A stretch of DNA of 64,000 nt from contig CAADRB010000059.1 of assembly GCA_900708905.1 (NCBI GenBank), positions 328,564-392,563 on the forward strand. The letters run 5' to 3'. Shown piece by piece: positions 34,601 to 47,700 of this stretch. This DNA is from Hymenolepis diminuta. Lineage: Eukaryota; Platyhelminthes; Cestoda; Cyclophyllidea; Hymenolepididae. The notes below the pieces were generated by a model that did no database searches, had not been told where the DNA came from, and was given only the letters and a program-made list of their open reading frames with translations. The first letter of the stretch is position 1. Each line of letters opens with the position of its first letter. A program made the position numbers and the translations under genes.

Positions 34601-37600
34601 GAAATTCGAGAGTTAAAAATATCACCTTAAAGGCCAGACATTCGAATTTCAGAAAGTTGAGGCAATGAATCGACCAGAAAGTAAGCATCAAATGCTGTGA
34701 CAGTGATTGAGTTCTCTGCTCGATCTCCTCCGAGAATTTCTCTCTGTACCTCTCATACTTGAGTTCAATTGCCTTTCTATAATTGAAATTTGTAAAATTT
34801 TCTGAATTTCTCCGGGTCATGTTAATAAAATTTGTAATTTAATTGAATTAAAAGCTGCAAAGATTAATCTACCTTCAGTTCCTGAAAAGGGACGTTTATG
34901 TGGACATGTGTTGGATATAAATAAAAAGCGTCATTTTTTGGCCGATTGAAAGCATTCCGATTTTAATTGTCAGTTGACTTTCGCATTTCGATAAGAAACG
35001 CTAAAATTCCCTTTAAAGGAATAAGCCGATAAAACATTCCTTCTTGTTGAATCCACCGGAGGAACATTCTTCTTTTTCCAGCATTCGTCTGTATTTAGCT
35101 TTCCAAACTTTCGTGCAGTTTTTTCCTCCTTGAAATCAATTTAGCATTGACCTTTAGGATCAAACTTTACATTTTCAAACTTGTGTTCTGTTTGGGTAAA
35201 ACTGATTGATTCAGTGCTAAGATGAAGTTTTTGGTACAGCAAGGGATTTTCAAGATATTCACAGGTGGAAGAGGAGAAAAATAGCTTAGTTAAGCTGATT
35301 GGAAAGATTGGGAAAGTTAATTCTGAATAAACTCGTAGGTATCTAAGCTACATTTAGCACAAAACGAAGACGCATCAGTTCAGATGAATGTATATTACCG
35401 GAGATGTTGTCACTGATTGTTGGCCGCTTTTGTATTCTGTTCAGTAATGACAACACCGTTAGAACTAATTGCTGCCCTTCAGCAAAAAGTAAGAAGAGGG
35501 TAAAATGAAACACTGCAGGAACATATACACCCTTAATATTGCTTCGCCTGTGGCAAATTTCTTTCCACTAAACTTACTATACAGGACCCTGAATTTCACT
35601 TTACACAAACAGCAAATTTACCCACTTGAATTCCAGTAGAAAATGGATTAGGAATTTTGGAGACGGAAATCTCAAATTCGATGTTTAATTAAGCTTATTC
35701 ACTCCAATAATATGAATAATTAGAGGGTTCAAATCCGGGTCCGATAACCGTTACTAACATGTATTATTGTTATTTAACATAGATTTAACTCTTGATCAGT
35801 TGATGAGGTCAATGTTGACCCGCTCAATTTCACATCTGAGCAGCGTCAAATTAGTTTTAGCAGGGGTCGTCAAGTTGTATCCAAGCGACAATATGTCTAA
35901 TTACTTAAATCAGATGAGTGTCAGTACACGCGGGGACATTTGCCGTGGCTGCTTTAAGTACTTGAAAAATTCATTTTAATGCAAAGGTAAACTGATGAAA
36001 CGAGGTCAAATTAAGTACTTTAAGTAAAATGTTCTGCTAATATCTACCAGCCAGCCTACACTCGAAGCATCTGCAAACAGATTTTGTAAAAGGACACGGA
36101 AAAAGAAGAAAACATATAAAATGCATGTCCGTACTTTTAAGCAGCTATTAACATTGCAAATAACTTCATCCATTTAAACGAGTCGTGAAATATTATTCAG
36201 AATTGGATGTGAGTTTCCCCTAGAGACAAACCGACGAAATATGGAGAATTCGATTGCGTAGGATTCGGTTTCACTTCGAGTCAAACTGTCGCTCAGCCAA
36301 TAAAAAACTCTTTAGTCCCCCTGTCACACTGTGAGTGAAGGTTAGAGGTCAAAATGAAAATCTTCGAATAACCAACATGCAAAACTAAAATGATCAGAGA
36401 GAAATGGATTTTACTTAATTTTCTCAAATCTTTTAAATGACTATGGTGACAAGTGAAAACTCCCAAGGCCAGTCGTAATTTCTTTATCAAATGTAGGGGA
36501 GTGGATGGTAGCATTCATCCCGTCCTTATAGTTCAACATTGATTTGGCGGTTTGTATGCAAAAATTTGAAATTATAAGACCTCGCAAAATGCTCGCCCTG
36601 TTCATATTTCAAGTTGGAAAGATAATTATGATCGCACAAGATTTTCATCACTATGACCTAGGAGGTCACGGTCACCAATAAACACCTTGATTTACACCTT
36701 GCAATTCACATGAACTTGGTTACGCATTAATCACCAGTGACTTTCACTCCAACACAATTTTTGTTTCCTCTACAGTTTGTTTGTGAAATTATAACATTTA
36801 ACTAAATAATGTGAGGTGAGTTGGGATAGAAATGTGTCTGATTAGTTATAAAGACAGTGTACAAATCTGATACTCCATTAGCGAGTAGGATGGGGAGTTT
36901 TATTCAGTGGGACTCGGATTCCATCTCTTTCTCTAAGCAATTCAGAAGAATTGACGCGGTTTTTTCCAAAGGGTCGCATTAAATCGAACCTCAGCCATGT
37001 GAATGGCATTCAAATAAGTTGCGTTTTCATTACAAATGACTTTATAACAAGGTGACTGTTGATCGCCGTGGTTGAGAAGCGGTGATCCTATCGATATTAT
37101 TAATAGCATTGCTTTATTTTTCTGTGAACACTGGCATATTGTTGACAGCTTTGAACTTCATTGTTTTCGGTCAAATCCTCCTGAGTCAGGAATTCATGCT
37201 GCTGACTGGATTTCCGATGACTGACCGGAAAATCTAAAAATTTTCACGGTGTCTCGGTTATTTTTTCCATAATTGTTATTTCCTGACCTCTTTAGAATCA
37301 GATAGTTCAGGGTTTTCATAACATCTCAAAGACGAAATTTTTATCCTTGAAACTTAGTCGAGGGATCTTCCACCTGTTCTCCCAATAAGCCTTACATTGG
37401 TCATTTTGGTGTGTACCTTGAGATGCGACTAAGAGCTTTTAATATATGACTTGTTCAAACTCCACACTCGGGTAAATAGCATCCTGTTTGCTATTTCCAA
37501 TCGTCCTGATGTTGGGAAGGTTGTTTCAAACGGGTGAAATAGCCATTTGTATTGCAGGGGATTATTTAATTAGTTAGTTTCCTTTCTTGTCGCATTCTAA

Positions 37601-37739
37601 TCTTACCGTGTACTTTCACATTTTGGAACAAAAGTAATTTTTTTTTCATGGTGCTGTTACATAGTGAGGTCATCGACAAACATCTTAACATCTTGAAATT
37701 AACTTGAACAGGTATTTCGAGCATCGATTCATCAGGAAG

Positions 37740-38170
37740 TGATTGCAGATTTCATGGTGCCTTGTTGTATGTGTCTCCCCAGCAGCAGCAGCAGCAGCCG
37801 AATTCGTCCGCATCCCACTCCCTCTGTCTGGGGTAAGTTTGCACCAATGAAGACCCCGTTAATTGCTTGCCCAGCCTAATTGTGCGCTGCTGCTGCTGAC
37901 TGTCGATTGCAATCGTGTGGGCGCGGGCAGGTACAGCCATTTCACCGTTTTCGGCTGTGGGCGGCTCGCCTTGCACATAGGCACACGACTTCTCTGCCTA
38001 GCACACATCGAGTGCGGCATTTGCTACGGCAGCATTTCAGCATTTCCTCCTGGCTCTCCCACTCTCTCTAATACCCTTTCTCGCAATCTCGCTCTCCCTC
38101 AGGCTCTCTGCCATCCATCTCCATTTTCGACCGTGTGATTTTTCGATTACTTGAGATAATTTTTTCCTGT
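37740..38170 (+). promoter_or_regulatory. GC-rich block, candidate promoter and 5' leader of gene C
   Basis: Clearly richer in GC than its AT-rich surroundings. It carries a CCAAT box (37844-37848), a GC box GGGCGG (37959-37964), a (CAG)6 tract at 37780-37797, and two good donor sites, GG|gtaagt at 37833 and CCT|gtgagt near 38169. No reading frame here joins the first coding exon of gene C (41515) in phase without a stop, so if transcribed it is most likely untranslated leader spliced to the acceptor at 41514. Confidence 0.4.
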
Positions 38171-41100
38171 GAGTCCCATGTCGGGGTCTGTTTTATCTTT
38201 GTCATTCAATTTCCACTTACATAAGTACTTTAATCACTTTTTAATAAATGAAATCTGTCGCATAATAAAACTACTTCAGTTTTCCACATTTATTTGAAAA
38301 TGTATTACTTTATTTACCATTTTAAATAATTTGAGTTTTTAGATACTGATTTAATAAATAAATGTACAATTAATTATTAATTTTTTTAATTACCCTTCTG
38401 ATTGAACATCAGATTAAAATGAAATGTTCAAGCAGGTACCTTTTTTGGCATGTTTAACAATTTTTTCTCTTTGAAACGCCCCTTTAATTGACCATTTCGA
38501 TTAAAACGCTCCGAAATTTTCTAGATGTCTTCAGAAGAGGCAATGATAAATTTCGAATTATTTTTTAATTATAACAATCAAAGCATCAAGTTGTGATAAA
38601 AATTTTCCCGCCTTGTGGTCATGATAATTTAATTCGACTAGGGTCATGCAAATATTACAACTATCATGTGTCAGCACTCAAATATGCTTTTTTGAGAAGT
38701 GTACTGGTGAAATTCATCGGTGACATCCGACAAACAATTCTCAAGCGCCAATTTTATCGCCTTCAATAAATTTCCAACCTTTTTTTCGTAATTTCCTTCT
38801 TTCTAATTCCGGTGTAATTTCAGTAGCAAAATTCTTTAGCCGTTAATCAGTTGATAAAACGCATGGAAATTTAACACGTGGATTCCTTTTTGTTTAAATG
38901 TTCTAGTCTGAAGTAAGAGCGCTTTTCAATTTACCGATTATCTGTTCGTCGTCTCTCTGTGTCTTAGTGGGACCGTAAGTTGCTTATGAAAATTGTTTCC
39001 AACTTTACATTTCATTTTCAAATTTATTTAAAATTTCTGTATAGGTAAAAATAATTAAAGCACAATTTTATCATTCAATACCGCGAAGTGTTCAATTTTA
39101 ATTTTGTAAATATTTTGAAAATTAGTATAAATAAATTATTATTTATTATAAATTATTATTACTTATTTATTATAAATAAATTTTTATTATTTATTTATTT
39201 TAAAGTAAATTAAGAATTTTTTCTTTAAATTGTTGACTCGCCGAAGTGATTTCTTTAAATTTTATATTTTCTCAATTTAAGAACAAATAAACGTTTTTGC
39301 CCACTTTTCATGACTTAATCAGTGAGGAATTTATTGTCTAGGAACTTTGAAAAATTGATTTATGCCAAATATAAACAACACGGCGGCAATTTTGACCATT
39401 TCAACAGGCCAAATATTTAAACAAAAATGAAAATATCATTTTATTTTACATTAATATTGAAAACCTTTTCTCAGAACCAATTAAAATTCATCTGTCGGGT
39501 TTTTAATCTTCAATCTCTGAATTCAAGATTTACGAATTTAAATGTGAAATATATTAAGTTGTTTTTTTTCTTTGGAAATATGGCTCATTCACCAGTCGGG
39601 AATAACAATTGGATTTGTAGAAAAGAACAAGAACCTTGTCGAAGCTCGTTAGCTTCCTTTCAAGATGAACACCAACAGTAGTAGAATACGGTTTGATATT
39701 TTCATTGAATTACAATATCTTTACATAAATATGGAATGAAAGAAATATTCAAATAATGTTGCAAAAATGTAATAATTTTCGAGAACTACTTTAAATTAAA
39801 AAAAGACCTAAATTATAGAGTTGTTTGGGAAAGACTTTAATGCTAACAATTAATATTATATTTAAGTGGAACCTCGGAAGATTCTAGAAGAAACCGGTGT
39901 CAGCAGGTGTGAACTACTGCCAGTGTTTTAACACCATAACTCATCTACATCCGCCTTTATGAAGTGTCCTCTTTCTGTAATATTTCGTCCTTTTCGTGGT
40001 TCAACAGTGTTTATGTGGTGATTTCTCTGCCTCACTTCATCGAATTAAAATTTAATGAATATTTTCGAAAAATTTTCACCTCAATTAACTGAAATTTTTA
40101 TTCACTGACGAAGAAAATAAGTTGTGAATTGAAGTGCTTGACGTTTCCTTAACCGGCCTCGTCATCTTTTCACTTTAAACATAAATCAACATATCAGTTT
40201 TTAGGTAACACGAATTTTATGTAACCCGTTACGAATAATCGTGTTTTACCACATTTTCAGTCTATTTAAGTATTCTGACGTCCTGAAATTCTCCAGGATC
40301 AGTGGGATCAGTAAAATCAATCAAATTTTGAACATTTTCACGGGTGTAACTTTTGCCCCTTGACCGCTAATCTGGTAATTTCATGCAAAATTGTAATTAT
40401 TTCTCATAGCCCAGGACTTGGACTTGATTCAACAGTCTCTTGTAGGAAATTACCACTCTATGAAACCAACTTGGCTTCTCCAAATGTCTATCAGTCAGTC
40501 ATATCGGTGTTTCCAGATTTCTTTTCTCAGGCTGGATATCTGTCGTTCTGAGTGTAGTGCACCCACAAAAATATATTACTTATAAAATGAAACCAGTGAA
40601 AATGTTGACCCTCTCATTCTTTATTATCGATCGATTCCATAAAAGCGTATTTTATTATAACAAAGTGTATGATGCAAAAAATATTAAATTGAGCGTTCAA
40701 AAAGTAAAAATTATGAGCCTCTTTCCACAATTTTCTCTCTACCAACCCTCTGATTAGACCATGTTCTATTTCAGTGTAATAAATTATGCTCATTAAATAT
40801 TTATTTCAGACTTAATTACTGTGATTAGCCAAATTATTCTCATCAGCCAAATGTCGGAAATTTCTTTTATATACGGAACCTATTATTGTTGTGGAGCATA
40901 TAACGTCCAGTTTGGGAAATGGCTCTGCGGGTTGTTGGAAATGACAGGCACTTTAAAAACTCGTCACCTTGTGCTTTATTGTGATTCCACAGGTGGTGGA
41001 GAGGGGGTCAACAGACTATTATCCGAGGTATTACATCCTCATTTCTTGATCGGAAATGCGCTACTATTGGATTATTGCATTCAGTGGTATTTTTAAACAC

Positions 41101-41514
41101 CCAGTTTGGAGGAAATATAATGTTACCTATTCCTTTTTACCTCAACGCTCTTTTCTGCCTCTTATAGTAGTGATGTCATTGCATCTAACCGCATTCGAAG
41201 TGGGAGATTCACCTTAACCTTGTCGACGAAAATAGGAACTGGATGCAAAATTAAAACTTTATTTCATTTCAAACGTATTATCTCAGTGAATGAAGAGGTG
41301 GCTGTCACGTCCTAGAAATGTCCATATGTTTGTAAATTTTGCCTGTAACAATTTAAAATAAACCGGTTTATTTACCAGAGATGATTAGGTCATAAAAACA
41401 AATTTTTAATGATAGTAATAAAAATACATTTAATTTGATTTGATTACATTATCTGATATTTGATGTTAAGTTGGTCCCTGTGATTTATTTGCTTTTTTAT
41501 GCGTTTTTAATTAG
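38171..41514 (+). other. Region upstream of gene C first coding exon
   Basis: Very AT-rich. A TTAT-type low-complexity tract lies at about 39120-39210. Open frames at 39427-39681 and 40821-41096 are not linked to gene C by compatible splice phases. Ends in a polypyrimidine tract and TTAG acceptor at 41514. Confidence 0.45.
39120..39210. repeat. AT-rich TTAT/ATAA low-complexity tract
   Basis: About 90 bases made almost only of A and T in repeated TTAT and AATAAA-like units. Confidence 0.6.
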
Positions 41515-41517
41515 AAA

Positions 41518-41760
41518 ATGCAGAGGTATTCAAGGGGAGGAATGTACGCTTCTGGAGGAGGTGGCGGAGGAGGCACAGCTAACTATCCAGCGAACGTGTC
41601 TAATTCACAGAGCTTCCAAGTAGATTCCACCAGTCCCCTTCGAGTAAATCCCGGGCCACTTGCGAGAGTCATCAACCACGAGTCTTCTTATTCTGTAGCT
41701 AAACCTACCTCACCTGTGGCCAGATCCGACCGATCTTTTCCGCGCTCTTCCATTAAACAG
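41518..41760 (+). CDS. Gene C exon 1
   Basis: ATG at 41518, three bases after the acceptor TTAG at 41514. 81 codons, phase 0 out at CAG|gtaatg. Contains a Gly run in MYASGGGGGGGTANY and Ser/Pro-rich sequence. The in-frame AAA before the ATG means an upstream coding exon cannot be ruled out. Confidence 0.7.
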
Positions 41761-44700
41761 GTAATGACTTTTCAAAAAGAATATCTGTATGAAAATTAGT
41801 TATCTTTCACCTGAATCTATTATTAGAATATATTTGGATGCTCCTTGATATTCAGAAGGGATGTGTCTCAGAAAACTAATTTTTCTAGATCAAAACACCT
41901 TGAAGTGCTTTTCTATAAAATAATTTTGGGGTCACCTCAAAACTCTCGATATCAGAGCATTGAAGAAGCAGCTACAGCTTCAAAGACACTTTCTAAGTCA
42001 ACACTTATCCATGCTTTTCCATGCGTCGCAAATTTCAACACAAACCAGAGAGAAGGGATTACATGAATACCTGCAAATGAAGTCAAAAAATGCAAGTAGA
42101 AGTTCGAAAAAGGGAGCCCAATCTGTGGTAATTTGATAATAGAGAAAAAATTTTCCTAAAGTTCGATCTGAAATTAATTTTGATAAAGATTTTCTTAGAT
42201 AACGAATGAAAAAAGGTCAGAAAAGGTCAGAAGTTTTTAATTATTTGCCCTGTCCAAACTAGTGGTCAGGACGGCGGGCAAATAGAGAGAACGTGGGGCA
42301 CGTATGTTAACAGTCTCACAAACTGCGGTACTAAATGACAGTAGTACATAGTAGAAGACCTATCATATCTTTTGACTACTGGGCTTCACCAGCCATAACA
42401 TTTGTCAATTATGAAACTAATTAACCGTCTCCTTTCTTGCAATCTGTTTGGAATTTGCGTTTTTGCTAAAAATTATTCTTTGTTTTAAAAAATTAGACCA
42501 TATAGAAGAGGTAGGTTTGAGAATAAAAATCTTTAAAAATTAGAGAATATGGAGACCGATCCCAATGGGATTAAATTTAATCCGATTGATGCCGACTGAA
42601 GGTATTCTGAACGCTGTATGTGTCTGTCATGTTTCGATCAACTTCGATGAATCAGACGAACTGTATGCCAAGAGATCTGCTTTGTCTCATCCAAGTAACG
42701 CATATAGGCAATGAGGCTTTTCTACGATATCGTCATAGATCTGACCTAAAAAACTAAGAACGCTTTATTTGAATTTTATAAAAAATCAAACTTATGAAAT
42801 AAACTAATAAATGGAGGAATTCATTCATAACTTGATTACAAAATCAGCGGTCTATATTTAATTCGGGAAAATTACGAATCCTCTTCGATTGCATAATCTA
42901 GAAACTCCATTATTCTCCATGGAATCTGCTGCTGCATTGACGGAATCTTACAGCTCGGATTGTTTTATGGTGAAATGGTTTTAGTAATCAAGGAGATAAA
43001 GCTAATACCCCCAAATGCAATTTTCAACTACAGTAACGAATGAGTTTGTTGATAGATAATCGTCGAAATAGCTGTGGAGTTGGGTGGACATCAATGTTCA
43101 AGCGTCATTCTGCTGTTAAGTAATTAGTAATATTCTATAAAAGGCGGGAATATAAATACAAATTTTTGCTCAAATAAACTGATTATCTAGGCCGTTGTCA
43201 TAGCACGTCATTATAAAACTATGCTTGCACCTGCTTTATTTTGATAATGTAGGTTCGATATGACAACCGAGGATCCGCAAGTATGGAAGGCAGTTGGCAT
43301 TCACGAAGTTCTTCGGAGCACAGTTACCTCAGCCAAAATTTCCGACCGCAGGTGGGTTTTGACGAATCTCCCACTGTCTTTGCCTTCTCTCCCTCCACTA
43401 TGAGCCCCTATCAGCAGGAAGAAGCTGGCACAGATCCTCTCACCCCAACTGGCCATCAACAGCCATCAAATACCTACTTCAGTGAATCTCCGATGCGAAG
43501 GTACCCATTTCAAGTGCCGTGCTCTTGTCTTAATTAAACCAATAATCAAAATATGCGAGGCAGAGAAAGCCGACATTTTTGTCAGTCAGCGATCAAAATC
43601 AGAGTGAGCTTGACTTGTGGAACAGAAACTATGTACAGGATCTGGTATTTCGAAGACGAAATGTGGCCGTAGACCACTGATTTTGCCTATTAATATCTCT
43701 ATCACAAACAAAAGAGAAAAGACAGGATTGAGTCTAGCAAGAAGTATGCAACGAGGGGTAGTTTCTGAGTCTATGTATCACGCACGGTTTCATCGGCATT
43801 TGGAGGTATGGACCTAATAAGAACAGAGCAGTAGCACTTTGAGAAGAAAATTATTATAAAATTCAAGTCACATTAATTTACTGAATTACCACATTATGCT
43901 TACAACAGTGAAATGAGCCGTTCACTTCTCATGTCATTTGTAAGATCCACATTTGCGTCCGCCCCTTCGTGAAGATAGACATTCAAATTAATAGAAAATT
44001 CAATATCATATTAATTTTTTCTCTTTTAATTAAACTCTGTCCGTGCTTGCTAAAAGTATTACACTTACAATCAGGTGTGATTTCAAATGGAAAGAATTCC
44101 ACTCATTACAACTGTTTGTTTCAGACCTTCACGACCCAATGTGCTGAACAGGACACCCGATGTTTCCAGAACAACTGACAATATGGTGAGTTTATAACTG
44201 ACATTTCTTTTAACATAGTAAAAATTAATCAAAGTAGTCTTTACATTATTGTCACGTTTATTTAATGTGTGATGAATGTAAAATTTAAATGGTTTTACTC
44301 GTTTCCAGAATACAAACAAGAGTCAATGTAAAGTTATTCAACGGTCGCCAATTAAAAAGCGAATACTAACCTTTCAATATTACACTTTACGATGACTGTC
44401 AGGTGTGTAATAAGTCCAGCAAAGCGAGGGTTTCCATTTGGTTGTGACTGTATCAAAGCTGATGTGTTTTGAGGTAATAGGTTTGATCGATACCTCATTG
44501 GGATGTCTTTGGGTAAATGCTGAAAGACGAATCGTCTGGACATCATTTATTTTGTGAGAAAAATTTGAAGTCATTCTGTTCGATTTCGATTCCACATCAA
44601 TCAATAATCATAAATGTAATAGTAAATATTAATTATTTAGGAAGTAGTTTAAAACAGCTTATCAGTATTGTAGCTCTTTGACTTCCTAAGCTACTTCAAT

Positions 44701-47700
44701 CGAAATTTCGAACTAGCAATTATTCGAGAGAGGACTAGTCGCCATTAACGTGACCAGCTTTAAGTTTTTGAAGCCATTGCTTTTTTAACTTTAAGTACTC
44801 ACAACTTTCGGCGATGGCGAAACTCCCGTCCAAAAAGGCCACCCAAAATAATACAACGTCTTCCCGACGAGGATCATGCTTAAACACTTCAAATGGAGGC
44901 ACCATTCAGAGAATGCAGGTGAATGGGGTGGAGCAGCCACCGCTCAACAGTGACGCTGAGACCATCAAACGGCGACTTCTCGAGGACTACCAGCATAATC
45001 GCCTGAAGGCAGCTACGGACTACGGGAATACATCCACATCCGGCAGTCGTCACTACCCCATTCCTCCGTACTATGACGAACTGGTAGGTTTCCGAGTAAA
45101 CATTCGAGAAATTTATGGATCACCGTGAATAAGTTTGTGTTCAATTAAATCAGATGTATGTTGTAAATTTTAAGGCACATCTTTGGTGCTATACAAATAA
45201 AAGTTAAAGTGCGTTTAAGTTGCCCTCTTATCAAGAAATTAAAGATAATATTATTCGTAACAAAACCAAATACTGCAGTTTTAATGACGGAAAAGCAATA
45301 TGAGGGCTTATGAAGGCAATGAATGACGTAACGTCTTGTGGCATTAGAATCCCAAATTTGTCAGGTTTCTGGCATTATAATTCTGCATTTAGATTTCTAA
45401 AAGACGCATCAGATTTTCTGTGTTTAAATCGGCTTTTGTTGACAGATAATCAGAATCTGGAGGTTTTCCGTGCTATCTCAACTTATCTGGACTCTCAGTG
45501 GTGCACCATGCGATAAACCTCTTTTGAGACATGTCATATGAGTATGATTGAACTTTCACTGTTGCTAAGCTTCAGGTGTCTTCTGGATACATGTGCAAAA
45601 TTATCGATGCGTTAAATCTCTCAACTGATGACAGATTAAAAGAAATTACTTCTGTTGATGCATCTGATTCTACTTACTGTCATTGTGATTGATCACAATT
45701 TTAAAGTTTAAATTTCACAAAATCCCAGATCATTCATCCTCTATATCAGAAATACGTCGTATGTATGAAATTAGTGAAAATTATACTTTTTTACATATCA
45801 TTCTATCAATTATTTCATCTCTGTTGCTATTTCTAGACTCACTTCCATGCTGGAAAGGCAGCAGACAGTGGCACCCTAAAAAGAAGTCAAGAGCAGCCAC
45901 AATATGGGACAAAGCGACGGCAAAGTGGAACCGTCATTATTCCCTCGCGTTCAGCCGATAACTGCATGACAAGATCAGAATACAATGATCGAGTAAGTGA
46001 CCTATGACCTCAATGTTAAGTGGATCTGAATGAAGCAAACCCATTTTTGAAAACGCAGACACGCATTCGCAAATCTATGCTATTAAATTTAACTCAAATA
46101 ATTTAGTTTTTGACATACCTTCTCTCCAAAGTCAAAGATCAAGTTCACAAAACTCATCGGGCCACACGACGTGAGCAGAATGACCAACCACAATAGTTAA
46201 GTCTGAACTAATAAAAGACGTGGTAGAATATGAGTTTCTAACCAAAAAGACTTTATGATTCTACCTTCCTTGTGAAAATACCTTCCTAAATGGGCTTGGG
46301 AATTGTAGTTGACAATATTAGCTACTTAAATGGTCGTGTTTAAGTTCCATTTTCATTCCACTCAATGATTTTGGTGGATGTATTCCTTTCGCCTTCAGTT
46401 GACAACCTTATAGCAAGACAAGAGTAAAATTTGTGTCTGAGATCAAAGTGAGATTGAAATTTGAGTGAGATATTTTAGAGCTGTGACGTAAACGACCACG
46501 AAAACGCAATCAAGGTGTAGAAGAGGCACATTCAGAAATGAACTTTGCACAAAAATTGCTTAACAAATACAAAACAACTCAGTTTACGCAGTATTTCGGA
46601 GAGCATTAAATGTCAATGAGATCAAAATTTTAAAAAATGCAAATCCTGAAGGAACCCGCATCTTCAAGTTTTCTTAACCCAAAAGTGGAGTTTACACAGT
46701 TTGGCTGATATCAATTCGACTGATTGCAGACTAATGTTAGAATGGACGTGTGAAGCAGGGATCTACAAATTTTGGGTATTTCACTGATCAATTTGAGTAT
46801 TTGGCCATTTCCTCTGGTCTATGGAGGAGATTGCGAACTCCGATATTAAGATCACGAGTATGGTCAGACTTAAATTAACATCCAAACTTCCCTAAATAAC
46901 TTTTCATTTATTAAATTTGAATGAATCATTGGCACTATTTATTTTTAGAGAAAATATGCAGAACTTCTTGATTATATGCCTGTCGAGCGCTTGCTTGTGA
47001 ATTTCATACTACTTATTCAGTATTTAAGCATTTTTCTGGAAATTTTGTAGATAGTACTTAAGATAATTCAGTATTAACTTAATAAGAAAAAAGTTAATTT
47101 CGCAAATTTCGCGATTCTGTTTAAACAACCTTAATTGTCTCAGATCAGGACGATAATCAGTAACATTAAAAAGTCATGACAGAAAAATTTTTTTAATTCA
47201 TGAAATTAATTTTGGCGCCTGAAAATTTTTTCCCGGAGAGTTATTAATAAACAGTTAAGAATCATTTTTTCCAACTAAATTAACAAATTCAACTTTGCTG
47301 AATATTGCCCGCAATATAAAAACTATTCTTCAGTTGTATTTCTGAAGTTTGTGGAGAATTTTTTTATAAATTAGAAATAAATGATTACAGATGGCGCAAT
47401 TTTCAGTAATACTTACAACAAAATACAAATCCCATTATCTGTTATTGTTAAGTTCATTTTATTATACCAATTAAGTTTCTCCCTGAAACTAAGAAATAGT
47501 TAATTCAACGGAACGGTTTATGCCATGATCTCTTTTCCAGTTCCGGAAGGTCTACACATTAATCAGATCAATGCTAGCACAATGTATGATGGCATGACTT
47601 TGTATTTGTGTCTTTCTGTCCGATCGTAAGAGAGGGAGAGGGAAAATGGCGGGATCGGAAGAGGTGAACGCCGAGCCTACAATCTGAATCACCGACCCGC

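Larger units (their letters stand above)
27014..37739. other. Intergenic region between genes B and C (10.7 kb)
   Basis: No gene I can support. Short open frames occur on both strands (for example 27392-27610 plus, 28330-28614 minus, 30215-30559 minus), with no recognisable domain or splice structure. It holds a dispersed repeat at 27770-27960, a 10-base C run near 28042, a GA/GT microsatellite near 31647-31668, and a short tRNA B-box look-alike at 35726 without an A box. Confidence 0.5.

Noticed and set aside
35726..35745. Sequence GGGTTCAAATCCGGG resembling a tRNA B box
   Set aside because: No A box at the right distance and no acceptor-stem pairing, so not a tRNA gene.
37863..38138. 91-codon frame in the GC-rich block as a protein
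   Set aside because: No usual start codon, no phase-compatible link to gene C, and GC-rich DNA lengthens chance open frames.
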